Below, one piece after another: positions 36,101 through 51,083 of a stretch of DNA of 64,000 nucleotides (position 1 is its first letter; every line of letters begins with the position of its first letter). A program made the position numbers and the translations under genes. Source of the stretch: Pterobdella sp. o SKG-2022 (Eukaryota > Annelida > Clitellata > Hirudinida > Piscicolidae); contig OZ038326.1 of the NCBI GenBank assembly GCA_964035795.1, positions 7,195,516 to 7,259,515 of the forward strand, written 5' to 3'. A model generated the notes under the pieces. It saw only the letters and a program-made list of their open reading frames with translations. It had not been told where the DNA came from and did no database searches.

Positions 36101-38397
36101 TGTCTCCCAAAGATGCAAGTTTAAATTACTTTGGCTCATTGCATGCACTCTCAAGCTTGAACAACCTGCTTATCTTTTTGATCTTTTTTCAATCAGACAC
36201 ACACGTCAACCGCTGAGATCCTTGCACTCCGGTCTCCAGCTTCATCAACCTGTTTCTTCAGGCTTGTTTACTAGTCGCTCTTTTTCTCAGCAGACTCCAC
36301 GTCTGTGGAATTCACTTCCTTCTAACTTGCGCTCATCGTCTTCTCTCATGAACTTTCGCAAACTTTTGAAAACTCACTTATACCATAAATATCCCCAGTC
36401 ATAATCTCTTACAAACCTTGTGCGCCTCTGAAGCAATCTTGAATTGATAACTGTGCGCTATAAAAATCTTAATAATAATAATAATAATAATATTGAAATT
36501 TGTATTAAGTGAATTGAAAAAGTATGAAATAAAAATTAAAATTTTTGCCTGAATAGGCACCAAAACAAAAGTAAAAAAAATGAAAGATATGGGGTTGATA
36601 AATTTTTTTTCAACAATTTATCAAGTACTTTATAATGGATGTTGCTCTTGTGATAAAATCAAGAAGTTTAAACACTCATAAGTTCATTTAAAAAATGATG
36701 ATGATGGTGGGTGTATTACTGTAACATGTACAGGACAGTAACATCTCATCTGGACAACTAAACTGCAACTGTGTTAACAATCAAACCAGCAATATGGGGC
36801 AGATAGCTTTGGTGGGGTGAGTCATGAAAATGGGTCCATTGTAACCCACCATCTCTGACATGTATGGGAGGGCACCACAGTGGTCTAGGTGAAAGTGGCT
36901 GTGGTATGGAGATGATTGTGTTGTGGAATGGGTGAATGTGATGTGATGTGGCTGATGATTTTAGTGTGATGTTGGTGTGCTATGAATGGTAGGATGATGT
37001 TGTAGAATGCAGTTTAGTACAGTGGTCTGATGGTAGTTTTAGAGATTGTGTAGTATGTTGAATAAGCTGGTTAATATTTTAATTTTATGGTGAAATATTT
37101 TTGTGGTGCAAAAGAATGGGTTGATGCTATGGTGTTAATGAAGGGGATGTAAGATGATGATGTGGTGATGTGACAAAACCTGATGATGATGCAGTCAATG
37201 TGGTTTGTCAAAGGACCTTCGTCACAAATGTATTTGAAGTCAGGGAATCTTCTCTGTAAAACAATAATTATATTAGAAAAACTATACTGCTGGACATTCT
37301 TCAGTGATTAGAAATGGCAGCTAATCATTTTAGTTCAAACTGGACATAATAATGATGATCATTAAAAATAATGTTAAAAAGAGGAAACAAACTTATACTT
37401 ATATCCTTAAGTTTTATAGCTGGAGTGGTTAGACAAATATTATTTACTATCAATAAAAAGAACAAAATTAATAATTAGAACTTTTTCACAATAAAATAAA
37501 AGAAGACTGAAACAAATTGGTCCATAAAATTTCATTTTACATATTTTAACTTTCACAAACCAGCCTGTTTTGAGCAAACTTATTTCTTCCATATGAACAG
37601 AATAAGCTTATAAACCATTACAAAAGCATGATAATAATAATGATAATAAAAATAAAAATCATAAAAGCATAATAACATCATCATTGAACCCCATGTGCAT
37701 TCCACAGTCGAGCATTACATTACGGCCACCGATGGATAACAATATACAACTTCTACCAACATCCTGGCCTGCTCCTAGTCAAGTGGTTTAATGGGTTGGT
37801 TATGGTGGTTAGAGATGATTATAAAAGTGATTGGGTTTATAATATTATTTTGGTTTAAATTTTTGTTAAAGTTTAGCAATCTTTATGCAAAACAATTAAT
37901 TGCTTTGAAAATATTGATTCATTTGATTAAATTGTACTCTGATGGCTTTATTCAAATGTTTTAGTGAGTTTTTATTTTGTAGTTTAATATTTAATTATTC
38001 AAAGTATTTTAGAAGGTTTCTTATATTTATCAGTTGTGCCTGTAGCCTAGTCTAATGACCAGTTAATAAAAATAATTATTGTATAAAAGAGGCCACACCT
38101 TTAAAATAGTTTATAATCGAATAAAGCAAGAAAATACAGAGTTTATATTAATTTGGACTAAGCTTTTCAATGTGCTCAGATTGATATTTTGTATGCTGAT
38201 ATATTCAGGTTAATATTGCTAAGATCAGATTAATATTTTAGGAATGTATTTGATTCAACATCTAATTTTATACACATTATACAAACTAATGAAAATTTTT
38301 TAACTTTGAGGTAATTTAATTATACTGGATATCAAGTTACAAAATAAAACTAAGAAAAAATTAACAAACCTAATGGAACAATTTTGATATCGGACAT
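22450..38397 (-). CDS. INTS11: INTS11 (CPSF73-like) Integrator complex RNA endonuclease, complete
   Basis: Eighteen phased exons: 38370-38397, 37677-37774, 37180-37253, 36787-36898, 34610-34726, 33833-33931, 33489-33602, 33154-33208, 32900-33024, 29345-29440, 28872-28929, 28501-28565, 28042-28131, 27779-27836, 26861-26965, 26678-26785, 22916-23087, 22450-22588. They total 1713 nt (570 residues; human about 600). The start is [10 protein letters not shown], then [19 protein letters not shown]. The metallo-beta-lactamase HxHxDH motif is intact ([13 protein letters not shown]). Also present are [50 protein letters not shown] and the beta-[17 protein letters not shown] histidine, so the enzyme should be catalytically competent. 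Integrator uses it to cleave snRNA and promoter-proximal Pol II transcripts in the nucleus. The last two exons are least conserved, and the C-terminal exon is the least certain part. Introns hold several transposons in the same or opposite orientation. Confidence 0.5.
23311..23380. repeat. 70-bp dispersed repeat, copy 1
   Basis: The plus strand reads AACACAATTCTTTTATTGAT, then AACTACATGAAACTCAAAAA and GAAGTGAAATGAATA. Almost the same sequence is at 53213-53282. It lies in the last INTS11 intron, about 85 bp left of the Tc1/mariner-like element. Confidence 0.5.
23465..24317. mobile_element. Tc1/mariner-like foldback element with long terminal inverted repeats
   Basis: The element runs TAGGGTTTTTCAATTC... 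at 23467 to ...GAATTGAAAAACCCTA at 24315, flanked by TA on both sides (23465-23466 and 24316-24317), as expected for a Tc1/mariner TA duplication. The inverted arms extend about 200-300 bp inward (left to about 23770, right from about 24105), with matching internal blocks such as AAGAACACGG / CCGTGTTCTT. The left arm has an extra 60-100 bp. The loop keeps a plus-strand reading [17 protein letters not shown] then [10 protein letters not shown] and KRVPW (about 23950-24105), like the HTH region of Tc1 transposases. No catalytic DDE remains, so it is non-autonomous. Confidence 0.5.
24430..26720 (-). mobile_element. AT-rich CR1/Jockey-like non-LTR retrotransposon, 5'-truncated and decayed
   Basis: Read right to left: the endonuclease C-terminal part ([12 protein letters not shown], then [15 protein letters not shown], about 26530-26355), a poly-Asn-rich linker (25793-25353), and the RT core [20 protein letters not shown] (25326-25060), with ADDIN as the damaged catalytic box. 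The thumb has [14 protein letters not shown] (25054-24659), and a C-terminal end with [15 protein letters not shown] (about 24480). Frames change several times. It is sense-oriented with INTS11, within its intron 22589-... / 23088-26677. The right edge is fused to a TA microsatellite 60 bp inside the intron. Confidence 0.5.
26561..26646. repeat. (TA)n microsatellite near an INTS11 donor site
   Basis: About 43 TA units beginning 32 bp downstream of the donor of exon 26678-26785 (minus sense). It forms the boundary with the non-LTR element. Confidence 0.5.
26966..27640. repeat. 32/35-bp minisatellite (about 20 copies) in an INTS11 intron
   Basis: The block GATTCTGATGGGTGGTGTGG recurs 20 times, alternating 32 bp units with 35 bp units that carry an extra GGT, plus one shorter unit. 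The array starts directly at the INTS11 acceptor at 26966 and fills most of the 813 bp intron 26966-27778. The long minus-strand ORF across it is a by-product of repeat composition. Confidence 0.5.
29345..32899. other. INTS11 intron 9 region (with exon 10 at its left end)
   Basis: The intron 29441-32899 is almost entirely occupied by one non-LTR element (29630-32690). The short flanks hold no recognised feature apart from that element's ATG/CAT tail. Confidence 0.5.
29630..32690 (-). mobile_element. RTE-like non-LTR retrotransposon, nearly full length, inactivated
   Basis: Minus-strand order: endonuclease start ([14 protein letters not shown] and [11 protein letters not shown], 32687-32238); endonuclease end ([28 protein letters not shown]-like [11 protein letters not shown], 32188-31769). 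An in-frame stop at 31769-31771 is followed in the same frame by the connector and RT start (31729-30986, [16 protein letters not shown]). The RT core has [12 protein letters not shown] and [17 protein letters not shown] (30824-30507), then the thumb and C-terminal parts (30339-29962, 29935-29639, [14 protein letters not shown]). At least four frameshifts separate these. The 3' end carries ATGATGATGATG-type repeats. It lies in sense orientation inside INTS11 intron 9. Confidence 0.5.
33030..33114. repeat. (TA)n microsatellite abutting an INTS11 splice acceptor
   Basis: About 42 TA units. On the minus strand the array ends in ACACAG and exon 32900-33024 begins, leaving virtually no pyrimidine tract. 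It makes up nearly two thirds of the 129 bp intron. Confidence 0.5.
34264..34433 (-). mobile_element. 3'-end fragment of the RTE-like element family
   Basis: The minus-strand reading [20 protein letters not shown] and [19 protein letters not shown] matches the C-terminal end of the copy at 29639-29935 and finishes in the same CAT/ATG repeat tail. This is a typical 5'-truncated insertion of about 170 bp in INTS11 intron 5. Confidence 0.5.
34946..36490 (+). mobile_element. CR1/L2-like non-LTR element, internally deleted
   Basis: The left part (34946-35510) is an ORF1-like frame ([19 protein letters not shown] resembles an RRM-type ORF1; a Cys pair FCVPCFKSK follows). It is joined directly to late RT sequence with [11 protein letters not shown] (about 35545-35580). 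Then come the thumb and C-terminal end ([16 protein letters not shown], then [17 protein letters not shown], 35563-36404). The 3' tail GCGCTATAAAAATCTTA runs into (AAT)n near 36490. The endonuclease and front of the RT are missing. It is antisense to INTS11, in intron 34727-36786. Confidence 0.5.
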
Positions 38398-38591
38398 GAT
38401 TTTTAAGATTCGCAAACTCGCTGCTTGGAAAAATCTTTAATAAATGAATTATTTTGTGCGCAATAAGTGTCATCTAATCTTACATCTATTTTTTTTACAT
38501 TTTACACAATTTCAACTACCCGGTACTTTTATTAACAAAACCCAAGAAACATCAACTGTAAATAATAAATATAAATTTTATTTATGTTATG
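38398..38591. promoter_or_regulatory. Short gap between the dsRNA-binding gene and INTS11
   Basis: Both genes are on the minus strand and only 194 bp lie between the upstream stop (38592) and the INTS11 start (38397). The upstream gene has a poly(A) signal at 38582-38577. A splice-acceptor-like TTTTTCCAAG lies about 25 bp before the INTS11 ATG. A short promoter or a trans-spliced operon junction would both fit. Confidence 0.5.
38577..38582 (-). terminator. Poly(A) signal of the dsRNA-binding gene
   Basis: AATAAA on the minus strand, 10 bp past the stop codon, implying a very short 3' UTR before INTS11. Confidence 0.5.
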
Positions 38592-39350
38592 CTAATTTTC
38601 ACTTTTATTGAAAATAAATTCTAAAGCATTTTTTGCGGCATGTTGGCGCGCTATGGAATAGCTGCTCCCAAATCCTAAAAACGTTTGGCCATCTACTACC
38701 AAAGTTACTAAAAAGTTTTTAGGATACATTCCCGAATCAATTTCATTTTCACCTTCTTTTTGGTTTGCAATAACTTTTTTATATTTGGCATTTGGTCTTA
38801 TGTCGTTTAAGACACAGCACGGATTCCAAAAAGTTGTTTGATTTCTTAATTTCTTGTTTCTCCGCCGTCTCTTCGTTTTCGATAGTTTATTTGAACAATT
38901 TTCATCAGACGACATTTTTTTTTCTAAATTAGAATAGTATTCCAAACTTTTGGTTATTTTGTTTGCTTTTATTCTAAACTTGTCTAAACATCGTTTTAAC
39001 TGTGTAGCTACATCAATTTTGGCTTTCTTTATAGATGTAGCTTCAGCCCGGTACGTCTGTGATATTAGTAATTTACATTTTAACATTTTTTAAACAATCT
39101 ATGTATAAAATTTCAACATTTCATAATTCTACCGAAATAATCAAAACGAAAAAATAACACAACTTACAACCCCTCTTGCTACGACTTCCACTACATGAAG
39201 TTCGTTGTGTTTGGGATAGATGTTGATTTTGATCCATGGAAACTCTTCATGCAACCACATCAGAATGTTTTTCCCCTTTCTGTCAAGATCGTTATCTCCG
39301 TTAGTTGCTTCTTTGTGTTCTACCTCACTTTTGCTTACTATTGTTTTCAT
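38592..39350 (-). CDS. Protein with two dsRNA-binding motifs, complete two-exon gene
   Basis: Exons 39168-39350 and 38592-39056 join in phase to 215 residues; the intron has GTAAGT and a clean CAG acceptor. The first dsRBM-like half spans the junction (LHVVEVVARGV then TYRAEATSIKKAKIDVATQL). After a Lys/Arg-rich linker (KTKRRRRNKKLR) the C-terminus is a clearer dsRBM: NPCCVLNDIRPNAKYKKV, then FLVTLVVDGQTFLGFGSSYS and ARQHAAKNALEFIF, the typical alpha-beta-beta-beta-alpha pattern. It resembles dsRBMs of the ILF3/STRBP or NKRF type but lacks their other domains, so I do not name it. The basic linker may be a nuclear localisation signal. Upstream of INTS11 in the same orientation. Confidence 0.5.
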
Positions 39351-41289
39351 TTTTTACTGTAAGTTGTGAGATTTATTTATTTGTGTGTTTTTTATATTGG
39401 AGTGTTTTGATCAACTTGGCTCATTTTTCAAACTAATGCCAACATACGAACGAAAAAAATCCATTAATTTTATTTATAAGTCTGTTCTAATTTTAAAAAG
39501 ATATTCTTCAAATGATTCACTACATAGTGCATTTTGTAATCATATTTATTACTCCACAAACTATTCGGAAAAATTTTTTTCAACTTTTTGATATGGTTAT
39601 ATATACTCCGAAGCTAGTTACACCCGGTATGTAAAAATAAATAGATTGTGCAACAAAGTTAAGTTTTTTAAAATATTAATTTTCTCGTAATATTTTTCTG
39701 GTTTAACTTTTAAAGTTATAAGAATAACTTCAATAAGATTTATATCATCGAAAAAATACTTCAAGTTAAGTTAAAAAAACTAAATCTATAAAATTCTAAA
39801 ATGACATTAAATTATTCAAGTCGAACACTTTAATTAACTAAATAATACAAAGCTTTTTGTAGGTTGAACTCACATTATCGAGTAAAACAAACTTTAAGAC
39901 GTTGCTAACTGCCTTTAATATTAATTTTATAACGCTTAATGAATAATGAAAATGAAATTCATAAATATTCAAGTAAAATAATCTAAAAATTCTAGGAATG
40001 AAAATTAAATAAATAAATTTTTAAAATACAATCAATAAGCGGAATAGACTAATATCGTAGTTATTCATGACGTTAAATGAAATAGTCTGCTTACTAAAAG
40101 GTCTAACTAAAGAGTGAAAAGTACAAGTAGTCATTAGGATTTCAAATTCTGAAATGACTATCTAAAATAAAAACGATATTTTTAAATTTTGATGAATTTT
40201 TGAAATATTTTTCATGTCTTGAATATAATAGAATCTCAAAATAAATCAAACAACCGATAAAAAATTATATTTAGATATATAAAAATTTCTTTTGTTCATG
40301 TGACATATCAAAATATGAAGATACCCAATAAAGGTATTATAACTATAAAGAAATTGATGAAATAAAAAACAAAGAGTGTAAAACACAAAAAAAAATGAAA
40401 TTTCAAAATAACGAAAAACAGAATTTTCGAATATAAAAAATGAAAATAAACCTAGAATTGCAAAAGAAAGTTGAAAAAACAAAGAAAAATAATTGTTTTA
40501 AAAGCTTAAAATGTTTTTATAAATAATTAATTTTAAAAATAGTTGAAAAAAAGAAGGAACGATAAAAAAATTCAAATGAGCATTAAATTTCAAAAATAAA
40601 AACTAATAAAAAAAAATTAAAAAAAAAATGAACAAAATCAACAACCACACATCACAAATAACAATGGAAAACTTAAACAAAGAATAAAAAAATAAAAACA
40701 CCAAAAAAAAAAACTAAAAAGAAAAAAATAATTGGCGTCAAAAAAATGATGATAACAATGGCAAAAGAATATCTCACTGGGATAGCGTCATTATCAAAAA
40801 AAAAAGAAAAAAAATAAAAATAGGAAGAAGATAAAAGTAATAGAATTATCGATGTCGCAAGAAAACGATTGCAATCGATCGGCTGATCTAAGATGTGGCG
40901 ATGACGAAAACAAATGACATCGAAAATTCCTCTCTTGTAATTGGTTTTCAAACTTAATGGTCAATGCTCTGAATAATTTTTTAGTATCAAAATTTTCAAT
41001 ATTCTGTTTTTTCTTTGTTTGGTGTTATTATTTTCTTTTTCAGGTATAATTATCCTTTTATCTAATTAAATTCAACTTTATTGGCATTTTATTTCCATTC
41101 AATACTATCGATGGTTGCACTATAAACAGTGTTTCTTTAAGGTTATTGGTATCCAAGCATTGGCATCATTGTTCTTGATGCTTTTTAGAGCAAATTTTTT
41201 CAGCGATCAATAACACACTGAATAAACGATTTTATTTCCAATACTTTAATATTTTCGCTATTTTTCTTTGTTTTTACTTTTATTGGTAC
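39351..41289. other. Gene-poor AT-rich DNA
   Basis: Contains a 39436-39591 plus-strand reading frame of about 50 codons (starting MPTYERKKSINF) divergent from the dsRNA-binding gene, which could be a first exon but is unsupported. It also contains a family B repeat at 39820-39880 and long A-rich tracts (40200-40950). Nothing else was recognised. Confidence 0.5.
39820..39880 (+). repeat. Dispersed repeat family B, copy 1
   Basis: AACACTTTAATTAACTAAAT, then ACAAAGCTTTTTGTAGGTTG and AACTCACATTATCG. Related copies at 53430-53482 (-), 56806-56864 (+) and 62341-62402 (-). Confidence 0.5.
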
Positions 41290-41290
41290 T

Positions 41291-41753
41291 TTATTGTAGA
41301 GATTTAATTTTCAACTGGTGTTTTTGATTCTCTGGTATTTCTACGGTCACTAATTTAAAAACACCGTTCTCAAGAGAGATTTTGTTTCCAAGTAAAACAT
41401 TCGCTCTGCTTGTATTTCCAAGTGTTCATACCACAAAAGTTTCTCTAACATTTGAGTAGATCTGAAAAAGACATGTTTTGTAGTGTGTATCCTTCACTAT
41501 AATACCGGACAGCTTGGATTGCATGGTTCTGTGTCTAGAAAGAGCCAAAAAATGACTGTTCTCCCACAGTGACCTCAAGTTAGTTTTAATACAAGTTCCA
41601 ACTTTAAATTAATTATTCTTCTTCATTTAACCTAAATACTCACCAACCCGTTTCACTCGTCACGTTTTGTACAACGCCAATGCTCACTACATCCCCGTGA
41701 CAAAACATGCGTGAGTCTTTGTTGGCATCGTTCCACACATTTTTGTTGGCCAT
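41291..41753 (-). CDS. Small two-exon gene interrupted by one in-frame TGA (pseudogene or recoded)
   Basis: Exon 1 is 41644-41753 (MANKNVWNDANKDSRMFCHG, ending ETG plus a split codon before GTGAGT). Exon 2, from the AG at 41574, continues in phase at 41573. The frame reads IIVKDTHYKTCLFQIYSNV, reaches TGA at 41428-41426, and then continues for 44 open codons (TLGNTSRANVLLGNKISLEN, FKLVTVEIPENQKHQ) to TAA at 41293-41291. The stop overlaps an AATAAA (41295-41290), and a second lies at 41284-41279, so the gene end looks real. Total is about 130 codons counting the TGA. The exon-2 acceptor is weak in pyrimidines; alternatives exist. I do not recognise the family. Most likely a nonsense-mutated gene; UGA recoding is possible but I saw no obvious SECIS. 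Confidence 0.5.
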
Positions 41754-43619
41754 TTATTTTAGAATTTCTATTAGTTCAACAAATAATTTTGTAGAGATCA
41801 TAGGCTTCTGAAGAAAGCAGGGGTCTGGAACTCCATGGAGTTAAACATCCGGTCATCGGTTTTGTTTCGATATTGGAGATTGTTAAACTTCATTGTTTTT
41901 ATAAATTTTTTTCTAATAAAAATACTAGTATTTATAATATTGTCATCACTATTATCAATAATAATATTATAACTAATATTAATAGTAATAGAAACGGTAA
42001 TAAAAATAATAATATTTTTTTCTTCTTATTTTTTGGTGGTACAAAGTACATACATTTAACGCTTGACTGCACTTTAATTTCTGGAAAGTTCAAAAAGCTT
42101 CCATTAATATAATTTTGCTCTTAATTTTACTTTCTACTCATTGTATGAAAATTATTTATCATTGTTTGGTTCATTATCAATATTAACATTGATATGAATG
42201 AAAAAAATTGATATTACTTTTATTATTATATTTTATATTATTATTATTGTTGTTATTATTTTTATTATATTGTATATTATTATTATTGTTGTTGTTATTC
42301 TTATTATTAAGATCGTAGCTAGGGCTGCCAAATCAATCAAAACTACAAGCTTCATCGCTTCATTTTTATTTCTATTTTTCTTATTATTTTTATTATTCTT
42401 ATTTTTTTATCATTTTTATTTTTATCATTTTTGCTTAACTATTTTCTTATTCTTATTTGTCTTATTATTTTTTTTTGTTATTTTGATGAATTCATTTTTT
42501 GTTTTTCCTTATATCCCGATAAAATAATTTTTTCATTTTGTTGAATGATGTAATCTTCAACATGCTTAGGGGCTATTTTTAGGTACACTCATCCAAAAAT
42601 AAAATTTCTTCTTGGTTCAAGATTATCATGAAACACTGGCATAATATGCTTGAACTTACAGCATCATAGATGCCACATGAACAGATGATTCTGTATATTC
42701 TTAGTTTTTAATAAAAAACATGAAGGAGATTTGAGAGATACAAACAATGCTCTAATTTTAATTTTTATTGTTTTTTATTTCAAAAATGAAATTAATTTCA
42801 ATTTTATTAAATTTTAGCTTAAATACGTCATCAAAGTTTGAAACGACTCTCGCCATCAATTAATTATCTAGGTCTCATTTTCAACGCAGTGAAGCAATTA
42901 ATTAAGTAATTTTGTATAAATTTTGTGGTACACAAGGAGTAGTGCTTTTTGAAACATTCCTAATGTGCTACCGAAGCCACAATTCTGGCGACTGGTGGTC
43001 AACTTCACATTAATTATATTGGCTGAAACGTTTTCAATGTATTTAAAACAATTTTTCGAAACGTGGAAATGATTTCAATTATTTGATAAGTTTCAGGGGT
43101 TTCAATTAAGCGTATCTGAAACAAATATTTTTTGTGAATTGCGCGCTATGCAAATCTATATAAAGGATTTAAAATTTATCTAAAGCCATTTTTTCTCTAA
43201 TTATTGATTTATTTTAGAATGAAGGAAACATAAATATATATTGAATAGACGATCCATGCAAAAAACCGGGAATGAAATAAATATCGTTGTTTTATGTCTT
43301 TTCGTGCTGAATTTATGGACGGATCAAAAATTATTGAGTTTCTCAGCAACATAAAAGTCTCCACACACAAGATACCTCTGAGTGCCATGCTAAATTACGA
43401 TGGAGTTGAAGTAACATCAAAATTCATATTTTAAAGTTGATAATTTACAATTTTAATTAAACAAATACTATTCAAAAATGGAGTATAGATGATTGATGGG
43501 TAGATGGAGATGAGGATAAAAACAATATGTTATAGCAGTGAAAAAACAGTGATAGTATGATAAATAAACATAGATCAAAAATGGTGAAATGAAAAACTAG
43601 TCATAAACCAACAATCAAT
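41754..43619. other. AT-rich intergenic DNA
   Basis: No gene seen. ATT/TTG-rich low-complexity at 41930-42520. A CTGAAACAAATATTTTTTGTGAATTGCGCGCTAT segment at about 43110-43160 resembles 10590-10640 and the CR1/L2-like 3' tails. Confidence 0.5.
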
Positions 43620-44280
43620 ACGGCCCGCTCTTATTTAATCTGTATCTTGACAGAATTGCTCTACAACACGGCTTGAGTTTTCACCAATATGCAGATGACA
43701 ATGAATTGTAATCCAGCTGCGTTCCTTGTAAAACTGAGCAATTGCAGAACGGATTGTCTGACTGTGTCGATGAGATGGCAGCCTGGATAGAATCCAATAG
43801 TCTTAAACTCAATAGACCCAAAGCTGAAGCTTTATGGTTTTCTTTTTCAAGAAAGGTAAACAAATTACCAATCAAACAGATTAAGATACTGGATACTTTC
43901 ATATCACCTTCAGAAAGTGTCAAGAGCCTGGATGTTTTCATGGATAGAAACTTGAGCATGAACTCACATATAAGTAAGATGTTGCAAGCAGGCTTCTCAA
44001 CTCTCAAACAGATAAAGTCCATTAAGAAGTGTCTTTCTTATGAATCATTGAGGACTCTTGCTGTTGCTTTGATCCTGAGCAGAATAGATTATTGCAACAC
44101 TTCGTTAGCTGGGTTACCTGAAAAGCATCTGTGTAGAGTCCAGTCTCTTATTAACACTACAGCCAGGTTAATTACAGGCACAAGGAAGTTCGACCATATA
44201 ACTCCAGTCTTAAAAAAGTTGCATTGGCTCAAAGTGAGGGAAAGGGTATGTATAGGGAGCTTTTATACTAATATTTAAAT
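43620..44280 (+). mobile_element. CR1/L2/Jockey-like non-LTR fragment (RT palm end and thumb)
   Basis: Plus frame: GPLLFNLYLDRIALQHG, then the intact YADD box in SFHQYADDNEL, a stop, then a long open segment 43742-44278 with CVDEMAAWIESNSLKLNRPK, LILSRIDYCNTSLAGLPEKH and HITPVLKKLHWLKVRERV. This is the typical order for CR1/L2 RTs. It is truncated at both ends. Confidence 0.5.
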
Positions 44281-48711
<4,431 letters not shown>

Positions 48712-51083
48712 AAACTGCTAGGTATGCTCCTTTAGTGGCTTTTTCTGCATCTTCATCAACACGATTAATTTTTTTTGTTTTATAGCATTAATATCGCCCA
48801 CTATATTTCAGCGCTAAGCAAAATTTAAGTTCTTTACATTCTTTTGTTTACTTTGGTATCATTCCACGTCGCACGACAGGCAATTTACTTTGAACAAATT
48901 TTAGTGAAATTAGTGAAAAAGAAACTCACCAAAATTTTACTCATTTGGTGAAAATGAATATTAGTATATGTAATAACGAATTTTAATCACGAAAATGCAT
49001 TTCCATATTTGCTTTCAAAAGATACGTTTCACTTGGGAATGATCCTTAAATGTTGGGGTTGTATCAGGAAGCGAAACTGTGGGCTGATATTTTTGAGGAT
49101 GCATCCTCTGAGCAGAGTTTGTCGAACTTTTTTATTTTATAGGCTAACGTCTATTTAATTTTGATGTTTTTTTTCTTTTTTATATTTAATTTTTTAATGT
49201 TCACCGCTTTTTATTTTAATTATTTAACACTTTCCTAAATGTTTTTTCGTTTTTTTTTAACAAATAAATTTTAAATCGAGCATCAAAAAACTCATTTTTT
49301 TGCAAAATTGTTATTTTTCTTAAGTTTGTGAAGCTCATTCCTCTAACGGAGCTATAATTTGAGTTCTTCCTCAAATCGATTTTTTCAGTTTTTCTTTTTT
49401 TGGTTCATTTCTGAACTTTTTTCTTATTTAATTTCTTTAAAAATTATAATTTTCTAAAAGATTTACTTTTTATTTATATTTTTATTCTTTAATATTTATT
49501 TATTTATTAATCTTCATTTTTTTCCATTGTATTCCCTTTTTTATACATTATTTTTGGTATTACTTTTTTTTCATTAGCTTTTGCTATTATTAAAAAAAAA
49601 AATATCTATTTATTTATTGGCTCGATTATTATTGCTTTTTTTATATTACTAATGAAAATAATAATAATCTTATTATTTTTCTTTTTTATAATTTTTATTA
49701 TTTCTTTTTTATTTCATCATTTTTGCTGTTATTCCTTTCTTTATATTCTTGACTCTCCCATATTTTCATTGTTATTATTTCTTTTTTCTTTTTATTATTA
49801 TTTTTTTTGTATCAATTTTTTCATGTAGTTATTTTTGTTATTCTTTTAATAATATTTTTATTTTTCATTCATTTCTTCAAATTATTATTATTATTCTTAT
49901 TATCCCCTTTTTCAAATTATTATTATTATTATTCTTATTATCCTCTTCTTCACATTATTATTATTATTATTCTTATTATCCTCTTCTTCACATTATTATT
50001 ATTATTATTCTTATTATCCCCTTCTTCACATTATTATTATTATTATTCGCTTACATGCGCACACAGCGTTGTTATCGTGGCTAGATCTTGGAGTCCATTT
50101 TTTTCTTTTATCTCTTCTTATTGCCGCTTCAACAAACCGCCCCTGATAACAACTCTATTTATGGTCTTGTCTTTCGAGCCGTTCTCACTTTTTAAAGTTT
50201 CCATCAAGATTTTCTTATGTTTTTTATGCGTTTATACGGATCAGGATGCAAATGCGTTTGAAAATGCTGTCATCATATCATAGTTGGAGTTGGAGGGCAA
50301 CAAAAAACAATTTTATTGATGGAATATTTTTTCAAAGTTGAGTGTCGACAGAGAATTATGACGGAAAGTTTTTGAAAATGTTAAGACCTGTAACCTGTTT
50401 GTGCAGGTCTGTAAGACGGTCTTGAGGTGGAGGAAGTCTGCAGAAGCGTTTTAAAGAAAAATGTCTGTAATTAAAAAAAAAATGAGTTTATGCCCGTTAT
50501 TTTAATACTTTGAAATAAATAGAAGAGCAAATATTTGTTTCCTTGTCGTGACGGACGGGAATTTAATTTTTCATTAAATATTTGTTTAAATTGCAGTAAA
50601 ATTTTTCATTTTTCTTACTTCTTTATATAAAAAATTAAAACTATATAAAATTGAAACTAAGAAAGTGAAACTTAAAGTCTTTATACGAATTTTGATTCGA
50701 CGATAATGCGTAATACTACCTTCAATAACGAGGCATCAAAGAAAAATCTCGTTGAAACAATTAACCTCAACTATTCCTTCCAACAATAACCCCGTTTTAT
50801 TTTAATTTTTTTTTCTAACTGTTATCCGACAATATATTCATTTTTATTATCCTTATTTTAATTTTACTGTGATAGGTGTGATGATATCTTTGATAAATTA
50901 GTCGTATGCTTTCAATAATAATAGAATGAAATATTAACAAAAGTTATAATTTGAAATAATAAAGTGAAATAAGAGTAATATTTTCAAATAAAAATAATAA
51001 AATTCTAAATAATATTAATGATAATTATCTTTGATGTTGTTTAAACTTCATTCACACCAACAACCCCCAAACACTGGATACAG
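48712..51083. other. AT-rich DNA with two tentative upstream exons
   Basis: Mostly low-complexity A/T and ATT/TTC-rich tracts (about 49850-50050, with a near-tandem ATTATTATT...TTCTTCACA pattern). Two plus-strand exon-like pieces fit the gene at 51084: 49068-49116 (EAKLWADIFEDASSEQ, phase 1 end) and 50416-50462 (GLEVEEVCRSVLKKN, phase 0 end). Their phases fit each other and exon 51084-51143, but the splice sites are weak. Confidence 0.5.

Noticed and set aside
39385..39591. Plus-strand 68-codon ORF divergent from the dsRNA-binding gene
   Set aside because: No partner exon, no recognisable domain, and A/T-driven composition; kept only as a note in the intergenic entry.
41080..41200. Minus-strand reading ALKSIKNNDANAWIPITLKK as a further exon of the TGA-containing gene
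   Set aside because: It lies past two poly(A) signals and no acceptor gives an open frame into it.
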